Assembly (NCBI GenBank): GCA_963555705.1
Contig: CAUVWQ010000019.1
Coordinates: forward strand, 62,001 to 126,000
Reading direction: 5' to 3'
DNA: 64,000 nucleotides
Source of the DNA: Ligustrum vulgare
Lineage: Eukaryota; Streptophyta; Magnoliopsida; Lamiales; Oleaceae
Each line of letters begins with the position of its first letter. The first letter of the stretch is position 1. The notes under the pieces are model-generated. The model worked only from the letters and a program-made list of their open reading frames with translations, had not been told where the DNA came from and ran no database searches. Shown here one piece after another: positions 10,265-21,440 of the stretch. A program made the position numbers and the translations under genes.

Positions 10265-10761
10265 ATATTTCTAATTTATTACCGGGAGATTTACTTTATA
10301 TACCTCCATCTAAACCCAAAGAATGGTATTTTTGGAAATTTGGTGAGTTTAGGTGTTTTAGTTATATTTTTTTTATCATACGATATACGGAAAAAAATTA
10401 AACCCCACACGTTCAAAGTTATATTCCATATTAGTTCTTAGGGAAATTAAGTGATTTTGAGCTCTTATTATGTTTTTCTTCCATCTCCTTTATTATGTAC
10501 ACTAATTGATTCAACATTGTGCATAATGAACAAAAATAAAATTTCAATTATTTCATTTTAGTACTTTTTGATAGTTAAGGTCCTGAAGGATTTAAAAATA
10601 AGTTTCCATGTCATTACTTTTATTTGGTTTAAGTAATCAAATATTCAAGAAATTAGGTGATATTGGATCTGGCTTTTTCTCCACAAGATATATGAAAAAA
10701 ATTAAACTCCATATGTTTAATTATATTTCTTATCAGTTGTTCGGGAAATTTTGTGATTGTA
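10265..10761 (+). repeat. Repeat family A, copy 5 (left part)
   Basis: Runs to 'ttcgggaaattttgtgattgta' and is then cut by a CACTA end. It resumes at about 11447 with 'ttccatctcctctatag'. Confidence 0.75.
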
Positions 10762-11446
10762 CACTACAAGAATTTTACATTCCGCATACAAATTAATTTT
10801 GTAGGGAAAGATTCATGTGGGGAAAACCTTTTCGAGACAAAAAAAATTTGTAGGGTCTTTTGTAGTGCAAACATCGTGGGGAAAGATATTATACGACAAA
10901 GATTTAAATTTTGTGGTCTACAGTCTCTCCATACAAACCATTTAGAGACAAATGCGATTTGTCGCTTAAGTTATTTCCTGACAAAATTATTTGTTTGCTA
11001 AAGTTAGTTTGACCTACGACATAAGCTTTGTAGGCAAAAGATAAAAATTGAATCGTATATTTCCCTACAAAACTTTTTTGTGTCGAAAAATATTTGTAGG
11101 CCTAGTCCTACATTTCCCTACCAAAACAATTTGTAGGAAAACATATTTGTGAACAATATATATTATTTATCCCAATAATAATATAATTTGTAGGGGGGAA
11201 TTTGATCCTTTTAAAAAAATTATTTTTTATTTATATTACATACTTTTTGTTAACCTTATTGAAAATAAAATAAAGATGCAAAAAGACAATAAATTAAACT
11301 AATTAATCATTCATCAATGTCAGTCAATATTTAAACCCGAAATAATAATATACCAAAATCTACAATTAAAAATCATCCAAAATAGCAAACATTCTTTCTA
11401 AATTAGAGGTTACTCATCGTCACCAAAGTAGTCCTCCTCATTAGTC
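10762..11446 (-). mobile_element. Truncated CACTA element (3' end only)
   Basis: Begins CACTACAAGAATTTTAC and has 'ctacaaa/tttgtag' subterminal motifs to about 11190, as in the element at 598. At 11400-11446 the minus strand reads an acidic tail (EEDYFGDDE and stop) like the end of the CACTA transposase at 4160-4202. The element therefore lies in minus orientation and is cut just inside its coding end. The missing half and lack of a 3-bp duplication point to deletion after insertion. Confidence 0.65.
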
Positions 11447-11515
11447 TACGTTTATTCCATCTCCTCTATAGTACATACGATCATTGATTCAACATTGTGC
11501 AAATCTCGTACAATC
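11447..11515 (+). repeat. Repeat family A, copy 5 (right part)
   Basis: Continuation 'ttccatctcctctatagtac' to 'tgcaaatctcgtacaatc' after the CACTA fragment. Confidence 0.7.
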
Positions 11516-11853
11516 ATCATTAGCAATATTGCAAAGAAATTTGTATCTTGAAGGCTTAAGGTAGGTAATGGGCGACAATTCCAGCTGGAATTAACATTTC
11601 CCTCACGCTGCCAGTGCCATCCTAATGTAGGGTTGCTGCTGCAATAGCCATTGCGCAGTCCCTGGAATGAAATAATTTGCCAGTTGCAGAAATTAAAATT
11701 CCATCTGGAGCATTTGCTTCGAATGTGGAAACAAGCACGCTCAGAGGGTGCAAAACCAACAAGCATTGAACCATGGAGTGAAATACTTTGCCAGGTGAAA
11801 CTATTACTCGAATAAGCCAAAGTCGCCTCTGTGGCACATTCTGTACCTTTGGT
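11516..11853 (-). repeat. Segment C with pseudo-exon (unknown gene)
   Basis: The best preserved C copy. Minus-strand frames read SNSFTWQSISLHGSMLVGF and, in another frame, NAPDGILISATGKLFHSRD then CAMAIAAATLH and AGIVAHYLP. Two overlapping frames both look protein-like, so a frameshift is likely. The family was not recognised; similarity to the C copies at 9.7, 29.3 and 38.1 kb indicates one ancestral exon. Confidence 0.4.
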
Positions 11854-12982
11854 AGTGTTGGAAATTTACTTATACTTGAATGGCTGAATTTAATAAAAAA
11901 TTCAACCCCCGTCAAGGATTTTTTTTTTCCTCAATAAAATTATTACCTTGAGCCAATTCTTCAATTTTATTTGAGAATTTTGATAAAGATCAATCACGAC
12001 CTCTCATTCACCTTTGTCAATCTCAATCTACCACTGCATTTTGCACACACCATAGGTGTCCAATTGTCAAGCCTCCAATGGTAATCCATACGGAAGAACA
12101 AGAATGACGCAGTAAAGATTTTCATTCTTTTGCTACAGAAAATATTTTGTCGAGAGTTTTATTGTAATTGTAATTATAGAAAACTAAAATTCAGACCCTA
12201 AGTGTTTATGTATAGATGTTTAATTGGGATCGACCCATCCACTAAACATAAACCGACCTTTTAGTTAATTAATCTAATTAATTAAACTCGGCACATAAAT
12301 AAACAAGCCAATTAATTAATTCTGTAAATTTCCAATATTTGTCAATTAATTATTCTTGAATATCTTTTCCTAGTTCAAGAGGCTTTTATGTATGAATCAT
12401 AATTAGGTTCGTGATCACGATGTGAATTATTATTTTAATATAACCGGAACAAGATATATATGACAAATCTCTCCTTTTAAGTAATCATTAACTAATTTAT
12501 CTTTTATTTTACGTAACCATTAATTCCCCTAAATTAACCAATTTACATTTATTGTCCTAAATTGATGAGATCTAACAATGTTTCATCGTAATACATGTGA
12601 CGGAAAATATTGTCACGTAGTGTGGCAAAACCAAACTTATTTATTTATTGTGAAATTAATTCCTTCATCAATAAGATTATCCAATTGAAAGATAGGAAGC
12701 GTGTCAATCTCAACTATCGATCATATCTTTCATCCTGCTCTATAGTCAATAAACATCGAAACTCTAACCACTGTAAACTCACATCGGAAAAAGATTTCGA
12801 TATCAACTTAAGCGAATGAAATGAATAATCTCTTACTATTTATGGGATGATGATTCCTATTATTCATTCACAAGATTTATATAATTCTTGACATATACCC
12901 AAGTGATGTGTGCCGTATTAGTGACTCTTGGCATAAAACCATCCAGCAGCCCCAAATTATGACTATCATATATTTGAATTCA
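11854..12982 (+). mobile_element. LTR-like insertion (TGTTGGAAAT type) within the unit
   Basis: Starts TGTTGGAAATTTACTTATAC where C copies without it continue with 'ggttaggac'. It runs through AT-rich sequence to the CACTA insertion at 12983 and ends shortly after 13934. It is also present at 38175-39330, so it predates the block duplication. No coding is seen. In copy 2 the likely end is followed by a 'gtatcaga' stretch resembling an eroded primer binding site. A solo or terminal copia LTR is the best guess. Confidence 0.4.
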
Positions 12983-13328
12983 CACTAGTATGGACAGACT
13001 CATTCGCATCGATTGTACAAGATAATATGTGTTGGTTATAAAGACGATGTATTTGGCACAGATGCATAGACTTTATGCATCGATTGTAATGCCCTAAAGT
13101 TAGACTTTAGGCATTGGTTGTAAAAAAACTCAAACTAAGATTTCATAACTTAACATTCTATAATTTCAAAAAAAAAACTCAATGTATCCATCTACATACT
13201 CAAAATCAACAATCTTAAATTTAAATTCAAACTAAATTAAACTAATAAATAATAAATACAAACAATTAACATATAAAATCATAAATTCAATAACAAACTA
13301 ACAAAATCAATTAACTAATTGAAAATGT

Positions 13329-13361
<33 letters not shown>

Positions 13362-13933
13362 TACACACAAACTCACACGCGCGCGCGCGCACACACTCAT
13401 ACTAGTGGTTGAAGAGAAGGGAAAGAAGAAGTATTACCGCGGTGGCGGCGATGACGACGGCGGGTGGGTGGTGAGGTGGCAGAGAGAGAGAGAGAGCAAG
13501 AAAGCAAGCTGGGTGGTGGTGGGTGGCGTGAAGGGCGGTGGTGGCGGTGGTGGTGGAGTGAACGGTGCACGGTTTTGGGGGAAATATATGAAGAGAAAGG
13601 GAGTTGCGTTAAGAAGAAAAAGAAATCGCAGAAAAATATATCATATTTTAGGCGTTGGTTCTTGTGTAAGAACCGATGTCTTTAGTTGTGCGGGTCTGTT
13701 CAGGCATAACCGATGCCTAAACTCTAGTTATAGGCGTCGGTTTTGCTTGGTTATAGGCGTCAGTTCTTGCCTTTTATAATTCCTGGCTTCTAGCGTCTGT
13801 TGTTAACCAACAGCCGACACTTTTTTTAAAATTATATTTACAAAATTGTCGCCGCGTTCTTTTTAGGCATCGTTTTTGTCAAAAAGCGATGCAAATTTGT
13901 TAATTTTTTTGGGTAATTCGATCTGTACTAGTG
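12983..13933. mobile_element. Small non-autonomous CACTA element, complete, TSD TCA
   Basis: The left end CACTAGTATGGACAG and right end complement CACTAGTACAGATCG are inverted repeats. Both flanks read TCA (12980-12982, 13934-13936). Subterminal repeats are variants of 'gcatcggttgt / aggcgtcggttct'. At 39280-39300 the duplicated block has the empty site 'gaactcacaatattag'. The interior has dinucleotide repeats (13340-13395) and a GGT-rich stretch whose open frames on 13405-13779 are compositional. At 951 bp it is far too short to encode a transposase. Confidence 0.85.
13339..13395. repeat. Compound microsatellite (A)n(TA)n(CA)n(CG)n
   Basis: Poly-A, then TA, CA and CG dinucleotide runs inside the small CACTA element. 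Confidence 0.85.
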
Positions 13934-13966
13934 TCACAATACTAGCTTGTCTTTTACTGTAAACTT

Positions 13967-14339
13967 ATCAGAACATTAAAAATACGTATTTGACTAAAAA
14001 AAACTAATTATTCCTATCCAGACACTGCATCATGGTGATTTTTGTGTGTGTGTGAGTACTGAAAAGTGTTATTAGTCTAATTATAAATACATTTAAAATT
14101 GATAAAAAAAAACATTAATTGATTGGAATTAATTACACAAACACTAATCTTAAATTCATGTATATTTTTTTATATAAACGTTCTTTCTGTGGAATATTAG
14201 TGTTACAATCCAAATCTAGACTAAATTTATGTGTAGAATCATTAAACAAACAGCAAACATATATAAGATATGAAAATTTCACAATGAGTTTGGCACCAAC
14301 ATCATGCAAGTTTATTATTTTTCTAAACAAAAATTGCAC
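13967..14339 (+). repeat. Segment B of the unit
   Basis: 'actaattattcctatcc', 'actgcatcatggtgattt', 'attaattacacaaacac' and 'atttatgtgtagaatcatt' match 39372-39650 closely and 29585-29890 more distantly. Confidence 0.6.
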
Positions 14340-14760
14340 ATAGCATATGAAAAGTTTTACATACGTCCACCTCAACCAGATGATATATATATATATATAG
14401 TTAGAAATTGTGCTATCACAGGGGGTAATTTCCCATAATATATATAAGAAACTATTGAACTCCAAATGTTTAATTATATTCCTTATGTTTTAAGGGAAAT
14501 TGGGTTATTAACCTCTGTTTGTTAAAATTTTGGTGTTTAAAAACATATTTTTTTATATTTTCTAGGTAAGATGTGTGATTGAAAAGTGGAGAGAGAAAAT
14601 ATGTATGGTCAAAAAATGATTTGAGGAATTATGTTGTTTAAAAATATATTTTTCTTGCTTTTTCCAAACAGAGGTATTTATGTTTCTGTTTGTTTCCATT
14701 TTCTCTAGAATATATTCTCATTGATTCGACTATGTGCAAACTTGTGTGATCATAATTTAT
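14340..14760 (+). repeat. Repeat family A, diverged copy 6, with MITE
   Basis: 'ttatattccttatgtttta' to 'tgattcgactatgtgcaaac'. The pair copy is 39720-39935. The lack of the first half of family A in both copies shows the loss predates the duplication. Confidence 0.55.
14511..14674. mobile_element. Short TIR element (MITE), about 164 bp
   Basis: Perfect 11-base terminal inverted repeats ACCTCTGTTTG and CAAACAGAGGT. It is absent from the paired copy, where 39828-39845 reads 'gggtttattttatttatg' straight through. The target duplication is unclear (TTA-like against ATT), so the superfamily is left open. Confidence 0.65.
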
Positions 14761-14957
14761 GGTGTTGTGAAGAAATGAGAAACATTAAATTCTTAAGGTT
14801 GATAATGGACAAAAATTCCAACTTTAGGTTAAAATTTTCATTACACTGCCACTCTATTATTCGGTTGCAACTGCATTAGTCATTGCCTAGTCCTTTGGAT
14901 ATATTACCAAGAGTGTAAAAAGTGTCCTTTTGGAGCAGTTACTACGATTTTGCCAAA
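14761..14957. repeat. Segment C, partial
   Basis: 'cttaaggttgataatgg' to 'gagcagttactacgattttg', matching 39936-40275 without the MITE found there. Confidence 0.55.
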
Positions 14958-15422
14958 AAAAAAAAAAAAAATATTCGATTGATTCAAATCAAGGAGAAGA
15001 AGAGAATTATTTATTCAGCTTCACTTGAAAATGAAATACTGAAAGAGTATTTAAAGAAAAGAAAAACAAACTAAGATGAATTTGAGAGGTTGACACCTAA
15101 GCAAGCTAAAAAAAAACACGTGTTTGTTAATTACCTAAAACGTAAAAGAAAAATAATAATAAAAATAAAAGAAATGAAACGTAAAGATAAGGAAATGTGG
15201 AAATGCGATTACAATGACTTCAGCACCTCTATTTTTTTCATTGTAACCTAATTGAATCCCCATTGAATCGAGATAAACTTTTATCCTATATTGTTTTTCT
15301 TTCAAACAAGTTGTGACTTCGAAACCAGCAGCGGTAACTAGCGGTAAACATCATGTGATCATTTTTTTGTAATTCAACATCCCCCTCAAGTTGGAGGTTG
15401 GTGAAGATCCGCCAAACCCAAC
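14958..15422 (-). mobile_element. Copia relic 1, 3' end region (left of CACTA)
   Basis: The end of a minus-strand copia polyprotein at about 15420-15360 (IFTNLQLEGDVELQ, a typical Ty1/copia C-terminus) is followed by AT-rich sequence to 14958 that should hold the 3' LTR. No second LTR is available for comparison, so LTR limits are unknown. The coding part continues across the CACTA at 19460. Confidence 0.55.
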
Positions 15423-15900
15423 CACTACAACAAAATAGTCTTTTGCAATACTCAAAAAATGTTGCCAAAAGGTTTTTGCAACGTTTGACAAGTATTGGAA
15501 ATCGCAGTGTTGCCGTAGAGCAAAACCTTTTTGCAACGTTTTTTGAACGTTGCAAAAGATTTAAATAAATGTTGCAATAGACCTTTTGCAATGTTTTTTA
15601 AGTGTTGCCGTAGACCTTTTGCAATGTTTTTTAAGTGTTGTCGTAGACCCTTTTGCAACGTTTATTAAGTGTTGCCGTAGACCTTTTTGCAATATTTTTT
15701 TAGTGTTGCCGTAAACCCTTTTGCAACATTTATTGAGTGTTGCCGTAGACCCTTTTGCAACGTTTTTTAAGTGTTGCCGTAGACCCTTTTGCAACGTTTT
15801 TTAAATGTTGCAAAAACTTTTAACCCAGCCTTTTGCAACATTTATTGAGTGTTGCCGTAGACCCTTTTGCAACATTTTTTTAACGTTGCTATATGTTTTT
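15423..15900. repeat. CACTA left subterminal repeat array
   Basis: About seven or eight imperfect units with a period of 35-37 bases: 'gttgccgtagacccttttgc' followed by 'aacgttttttaagt'. Several units contain the palindrome-like 'gcaacgtt...aacgttgc'. These would be the transposase binding sites. Long minus-strand open frames here are repeat artefacts. Confidence 0.8.
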
Positions 15901-16700
15901 TTTTTAAATATTATTGAACAAATTATTTATAAAACCCAAATTTTTCTAATTACTTTATTAAAATGGTACTTTAAATAATAAAAAAAAGTAAATACATTAT
16001 GAATTTTCAAATTCATACAAAATAAAGTCTTGATAATGTTTAATAAATCAATATAGAATAACATATCCACAATACAAAATAACAAATTCACGAAAGAAAG
16101 TGTTGATAATGTTTAACAAATTCGAAAAAAACATCATCATTTGACAAAAGAAATATTTTACTACCAGAACATCAACTTCATCCCGCAATATAACCACACA
16201 TTTAGATCGCAAAATTTGGTCCATCTTCAAAGTTACACCTATAACAAATTTGAGCAAAGTTATAAGTGAATGTCACGCTTTACTTAATAAATGGTAGAAA
16301 AAATAAGAAATAGAGTTAAAAGCAAAATACATTTATATCTTACCAATGTGATTTCATAGAAATTTATATGACTTGTCCTAAATCAATCTACTAGACCAGA
16401 GACGTGAAGTGCATCGATGATAGATGTCAGGTAGATGCTAGATCTACCACCAAGGAAAATGAGCCTTCACCTCAAGTGTAAAATCTAAACTTAGATGTGT
16501 TAACTTCTCTTTCATTTCCTTCTATTGTAAAAAATTCTATAGAAATTTTGAGAGAACCTCCCCTATAAATTGGACTTAATCAACCTGTAGAAAGACATCA
16601 TAATCAACATAATAATTTAAAAATCAAACCAACACCTCAAACAACTTCCAACATCAATCCCTAACTCCTCAACATCACAAATTCAACAATAATCTCCATC
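15901..16700. other. CACTA interior shared with the copy at 40349
   Basis: AT-rich, non-coding. Aligns by eye with about 40740-41520; similarity stops near 'aaattcaacaataa', after which the two copies carry unrelated interiors. Confidence 0.6.
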
Positions 16701-16979
16701 TAACTAAATAGGACAATAAACTACTAAATGGCAAAAGTTGTTGCTTTCTTCTTTGGCACTATTTGAATATCTAAGTAGTACATTTATATATTATTCATAA
16801 TATATAAATTAATTTAATCACGATTGGATCAGACCAAGAAATGAAAATCAAAGGGAGGTTACTCCAAAAAAAAAATGGATTCATAGTATGCAGAATCAAC
16901 ATTGAGTTAGAAAACAATGAATGGATATAAAGTCAAGACATGGACTTTAAATTGCTATTAACTTTAATAGCGGAAGTAC
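16701..16979. other. CACTA interior, no recognised content
   Basis: AT-rich sequence specific to this copy, between the shared arm and the exon-like pieces. Confidence 0.4.
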
Positions 16980-17722
16980 CCTTTCTTGAGCTCTCTTAAG
17001 TTGACATCTAAGAGCAGCAAATGTTTTCTCCTGCAAAATAATTTTAATTAATCAAGAATAACATTCTCATTGACTGTAATGAAAAATTAACATTCAATAA
17101 TAACTTCAGCCTAATTCCAACTATTGATACTACACAATCCAAAAGAAGTCAGCCAACTCTGAAGATTACTTTTAAGCAAATAAATAAATAAAAAACCAAT
17201 TAACCCCCACAAAAGATTACAGTTTAATATGATTAATGCTAAATGAACTAGCTTCTTATAGAAAACATATATGATCAACTCACTTTAGCTTATGCAAGTA
17301 AAAGTCCACAGCTACTAAATTTGCTTTCTGAACAGTTAGCAACATTGCTCCCATTCTGTTCTGTAAGGGGGGAAAAAGGGAATGAAGAACTAGTTAGCTT
17401 ATAAGCATGTAACATTAATCATTCACTGCAAAATTAATGCCAGTGCAGGCACATCTACAACAAGAACAGCATCACTAGAATCATTCATTTGCTTGATTTC
17501 AAGAATATACCTTTTCCATTACTCTGATTGATAGAAATCATTTTCTAAAATAAGCTCCCCCACAAATTCAGCAAGAGGGCTTTCTTTTTGAGAAGAAGTG
17601 GAAAGGCTACTCCAACTTTTCCAAGAATTAACTCTAAGAAAATAATCCCCCTCACACTTTTTCTCTAAGAATCTAGCGCTATTACAAATAGAATATTTGG
17701 CCGAAAAATTAGGTTCTACATC
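16980..17722 (-). pseudogene. Exon-like segments of an unidentified host gene captured by CACTA
   Basis: On the minus strand, 17722-17523 is fully open for 66 codons (including NSARFLEKKCEGDYFLRV and SPLAEFVGELILENDFYQSE), preceded by ...TATAG and followed by GTAATG. A second open piece, 17360-17284 (NRMGAMLLTVQKANLVAVDF), follows TTACAG and ends before GTGAGT. A third, 17030-16980 (EKTFAALRCQLKRAQE), follows TTTTGCAG. The pieces have exon character and splice signals, but the phase between the first two does not fit simply, so an exon may be missing. The protein family was not recognised. The location inside exact CACTA ends implies transduplication of a host gene. Confidence 0.4.
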
Positions 17723-18640
17723 CTATATTTGTAAACTTCCCACAATCTTCATGAGCCTCCATCCACAGTTCATTGAATTACTGGAAGAGAAAAGAAGATC
17801 TAAAGACCACCAAAACCTCTGTAAAGATCACAAGAACTTAAAACCTAAAAAAAACATAGAAAATGAAAAAGAAATTCTGATGTTCTTGAAGGGATTTAAG
17901 AGCCATAACAAAAAGGGACCATCACGAAAGCTGCAAATGGCTGACTACAAATATAGTTCATTTTGTACTTAATCCTAAAGGTTATTTCTAGGATGTTCTG
18001 TACTGCATCTGAAGGAAGGATATCACGTGTAGCACTACTAGTTCGAGTTTTGAGCTTCTAATTGGACCCAACATCGCAAAATGCCTCATTTTGTCCCTAG
18101 ACCAAAACTATCCAATCTATTTCTTATATTTTGGACCTGCAGAGCTTCACCAATTTAAATTCAGTACTCTCTCACGCAATCAATTATAAGGTGGGGTTCG
18201 ATAACCAATAAACCAAAATAGGGAATTAGATGCAAAAAAAAATAAAAAAATATTTGTAAACCACCAAGTATAACTCATCATAATCAAGTAACAGTTGTAA
18301 AATAAAGCAAATCCAATAATTTTGAAATCAAGATTACATACAATTTCAAGCTGTGTAGCAAAAATCGTTCCCCTGAGAACTAACAAAAAAGAGTAATTAG
18401 TACAATCCCATAAATGATAAAACCAACACATAAGGATTCATATACACAGTACAGAACAAGGGGGGAAAAACTACATATAATAAACAAAAAAGAATCTTTG
18501 ATAAATCAATTCAACGAAAAAATTCAATATAAACAAAGAGGAGGGTGTTGGGAGAAGATAATATCTGTTCGGTCGGGTCAGTTTAGCGGATTGCGCCCAC
18601 TCCTACTCAAACCTATCATTTTCATAAATCAAACATAACT
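17723..18640. other. CACTA interior, mostly unrecognised
   Basis: AT-rich sequence with one plus-strand open frame (17697-17972) that has no recognisable domain and overlaps the opposite-strand exon-like piece. Possibly captured gene flank or intron. Confidence 0.35.
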
Positions 18641-19040
18641 AACCATTAACAAATAAACTCAAAATGATTGTGAAAAAAAAAAACAATAAACTCAAAATAA
18701 TGTACCACCAGTGAGTTTGGTCGTCGGAGAGTTGGTGTTGGGGTCGTCGGAAATGGATAGCAGGGACGAGTGGAGCAGCGACCAGTAGCGGAGCAGTGGC
18801 TAGCGGCGGAGCAGGGGCGAGCGGGTAGTACCAATCGCGACCAACGGCGGAGCACGGGCGAGTGGGCAGTACCAATCGGATTGTGGGTAGGAGAAATAGC
18901 TTGTGGCTTGGACAAATAGCTTGTGGGTAGGAGATGATGGAGCTCGACGAGGAAGATGATGGAGCTCGAATAGGAGGATGATAGAGATCGACGAGGCTGA
19001 GGGGGGAGGTCGGGTGTTGTGAGGGAAGCATATCAGACTT
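18641..19040 (-). other. GC-richer block, possible captured 5' leader
   Basis: Contrasts with its surroundings by repeated 'agcggcggagcagggg' and 'gagctcgacgaggaaga' motifs. Minus-strand open frames here are rich in Ser, Pro and Arg and overlap in three frames, which indicates composition rather than coding. Confidence 0.35.
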
Positions 19041-19129
19041 AGTTCTTTATGTTTTGTGGACGGGCTGGTTTGTTTAAGTGGGCCGGGCGGGTTATTAAAC
19101 GGGTAGTTGAGGTTTAATTGGGTTGGACC

Positions 19130-19459
19130 TCTTATCTTTTGCAACGCTTTTTTAAACGTTGCTAAAACTTTGGTTTTTGCAACGTTGCAAAAACTCAAGT
19201 TTTTGCAAAGTTTTCAAAACGCTGCAAAAACTTTGGTTTTTGCAATGTTTTCAAAACGCTGCAAAAACTTAATTTGGGTGTTGCAAAAAATTGAACTTGT
19301 AGCAACATTCAATAAATGTTGCAAAAGGATATCAATCTCAAATATATGAACCAAAGGCAACATTTAATGACTAAATGTTGCCGTAAACCCTCTTTTAGCA
19401 ACATTTAAGTAGCAAATGTTGCTTTTTGAATGATGCAAAAGGCATATTTTGTTGTAGTG
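19130..19459. repeat. CACTA right subterminal repeats
   Basis: Repeated 'ttttgcaacgtt' and 'aacgctgcaaaaactt' units in inverted orientation to the left array, ending in the terminal inverted repeat. Confidence 0.8.
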
Positions 19460-20115
19460 AACTTGGAGTACAAAAATTGAAAATTTGAGGGAGCTAATTA
19501 CGCCGTAGTAAAAAACATAAACATCAGCAAGTCGCAAATGCGATGCAAGTGGATAATGAAACCTTCCACGAACTTATTACGAACAACATGACAATCTATT
19601 TCCATGTATTTAGTCCTTTTATGGAAGACTGAATTTGCAATGATACGTAGTGCTGCTCGATTATCACACCACAAAGGAATAGGAAGAGAGACATGTCGGA
19701 GAAGATCTGTGAGAACTTAGGATATCCACTACAATTCAGAAACGGTAGAAGCAAGACTTCGATATTCCGCTTCCACTCAAGATCTGGAGATAGTATTATG
19801 CTTCTTGGTCTTCCAAGAAATCATTGCATTACCAAGGTAAATGCAATAGCCTATCAAATATTTACGTGTATCCAAGCAAGAGGCCCAATAGGCATTTGAG
19901 TAACCTTCCAATTGAAGTGAATTCTTGGAGGGAAAGAACAGACCTTGTGATGAACATCCTTTAAAATATTTCAATAGATATGTATGGAAATGTCCCAATG
20001 ATTTTGACATGGAGCATTAACAAATTGACTTAACTATTGAACGACATAGGCGATGTGTGGTCCTGTGAGATTAAGATAAGGTAAATGTCCCACCAAACGT
20101 CTATACTTTTCTGGA
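19460..20115 (-). pseudogene. Ty1/copia RNase H and end of RT (relic 1)
   Basis: Minus-strand motifs in order: LVGHLPYL and HIAYVVQ (end of RT, about 20110-20040), LQLEGYSNAYWASC (RNase H, where the usual D of SDADW is N/Y), GYCIYLGNAMISWKTKK, CDNRAALRIIANSVFHKR, and YMEIDCHVVRNKFVEG at about 19570. The reading continues over the CACTA insertion to 15422. It is truncated at about 20115, where a different LTR begins. There are stops and a frameshift near 19777. The two altered acidic positions in RNase H would abolish activity. Confidence 0.8.
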
Positions 20116-21062
20116 TTTGTGTTCGTACGAGATTATCACAGGTACACGAGATAGTTAACAAGTAATACAGTGGACTTTTGAGTCCGGATTGTCGATTCCA
20201 TGAGGACTATTTATTTGCTATCGATTTAGTTTGATTCAAAATATTCCCAGACATAGCAAAAAACTAAATAATAAAAAAAATTTAAAGACAATAAAAAAAA
20301 AGACAAATAATTGAAAATTAATGAAATAAACAATGCAATTAAAAATTTAAATTTAAAACTAAAAGAAACTAACAAAGCAAGAGATAAAGTTGTGAGCTTT
20401 CTATCAATTAAATGAAATTATCGGATTTTATTATGTTGTCTAATTGTTAACTCACCTTTCAGATTATGAAAACAATCATTCAATCATGAATTGATAATCA
20501 AGTAACTCAAGCTTTAAGAACAATAATAAAATCAATACATGAAAATAAAGTACCAACTTGAGAATCAAAATTAAACTAAAAATTAAATGTACATCGTCAA
20601 TCCCGATTAAAAACTTAGCTACTCATGTTTTTGGAAGAAAAAACAATAAATAATATAAACAAAACCCGGAGTTTGAAGAATTTAAGTCCAAGCATCGCCT
20701 CCTTCTTCCCAATTCACCCGAGCACCTTGTTAATTCCTGCCGCACGCCCACTTGAATGTCACCACCAACTTCCTTTTATAGTACAGCCAACTCTAACTGG
20801 AATCAAAGAAGTATATAATTGCTTTCATGTTAATTCCACCAAAAACCAAACTAATTAATTCCTTTCCCAAGTATCACAGCCGCCTATTTTTTCCCCTCCC
20901 CAATAATGTTGCTGCCTCTGTTTTTGTTTATTTTTATTCCCAGCAAACACCTCTCTCTTTCCCAGCCGGCCGTGTATATACGTTCACGTACTTTTTCCCC
21001 CACTCAGCCGAGTACTTTGTTTGTTCCCCCCTTTGTCTCAACCCTCGGCTCTTGTGTATATA
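20116..21062 (+). mobile_element. Tat/Athila-type LTR fragment, plus orientation
   Basis: 'caagtaatacagtggac' followed by 'gagtccggattgtcgatt' and 'ccatgaggactatttatt' matches the first part of the solo LTR at 24301 ('caagtaatatagtggac...gagtccgagttatcgt'). Further landmarks ('ctcacctttcagattatgaa', 'cttagctactcat') also line up. The right part (20640-21060) is CT-rich and unassigned. Confidence 0.55.
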
Positions 21063-21128
21063 CTAGCCTATGCACGTGTGAATTATTTGTAATAATGTAT
21101 TTGATAGTGTTGGAAGCATTCCTTTTCA
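21063..21128 (-). mobile_element. Helitron-like 3' end, minus strand
   Basis: On the minus strand the sequence ends ...GCATAGG-CTAG at 21066-21063, with T next. The adjoining 'atgcacgtgtgaattatttg' and 'taatgtatttgatagtgtt' align with the Helitron end at 538-597 ('atgcacgagtagttgct', 'acgtatctaatagtatt'). The hairpin is decayed. The 5' end is not recognised. Confidence 0.4.
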
Positions 21129-21440
21129 ATTTAGGTTGTCATTGGAACGCAAGTGTTATAAAAAGTACGGAAATATTTGGGGTCATCAACAGGTTTCGAG
21201 TATCAAAGCGTAATTCTTTTTGTTTCAGCGTTGTATCTATAGTTCAAATTGAGATACTTAGAAATTGGATAGTTCAAATTGATATATATACCTAGAAATT
21301 CAGGTTGTCATTGGAACTCACGTGTTATGGGCAATATTTGAGGTCACCAACAGGTTTCGAGTATCAAAGCGTAATGCTTTTTGTTTCACCGTCGTAGCTA
21401 TAGTTCAAACTGAGAAACTTAGAAATTTTGTATTTCTATG
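21129..21440. repeat. Tandem duplication, two units of about 165 bp
   Basis: 'aggttgtcattggaac' through 'acaggtttcgagtatcaaag' and 'ttttgtttca' to 'cttagaaatt' occurs at about 21133-21275 and again at 21301-21437, with about 10% mismatches. It may belong to the Helitron whose 3' end lies at 21063. Confidence 0.75.

Larger units (their letters stand above)
11735..14957. repeat. Duplicated block, copy 1 (partner at 38050-40300)
   Basis: Continuous similarity by eye with 38050-40300: the C segment, the TGTTGGAAAT LTR-like sequence, B, A and C again. Copy 1 has two insertions missing in copy 2 (12983-13933 and 14511-14674); copy 2 has one missing in copy 1 (39957-40120). Divergence is moderate, with many single-base changes and small indels. 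Confidence 0.75.
15423..19459. mobile_element. Complete 4.0 kb CACTA transposon carrying foreign exons, TSD AAC
   Basis: The left end CACTACAACAAAATAG and right end TTTTGTTGTAGTG are perfect inverted repeats. AAC flanks both sides (15420-15422, 19460-19462). The surrounding copia frame is continuous once it is removed. Subterminal arrays of 'gttgccgtagaccc...ttttgcaacg' lie at both ends. No transposase domain was recognised, so the element is probably non-autonomous. The interior holds exon-like segments on the minus strand (16980-17722) and a GGA/CT-rich block (18640-19030). A truncated relative starts at 40349 and shares about 1.3 kb. Confidence 0.85.

Noticed and set aside
13405..13779. 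124-codon Gly-rich plus-strand frame
   Set aside because: Compositional frame in a GGT-rich interior of a 951-bp CACTA; an overlapping frame is also open.
15286..15794. Several minus-strand frames with repeated QKGLRQHLKN
   Set aside because: Translation of CACTA subterminal tandem repeats in overlapping frames.
15423..15900. CRISPR-like array of ~36-base repeats
   Set aside because: Units are contiguous tandem repeats without unique spacers, inside CACTA ends of a eukaryotic genome.
18639..19198. Three overlapping minus-strand Ser/Pro-rich frames
   Set aside because: Open in three frames at once and domain-free; a base-composition effect.
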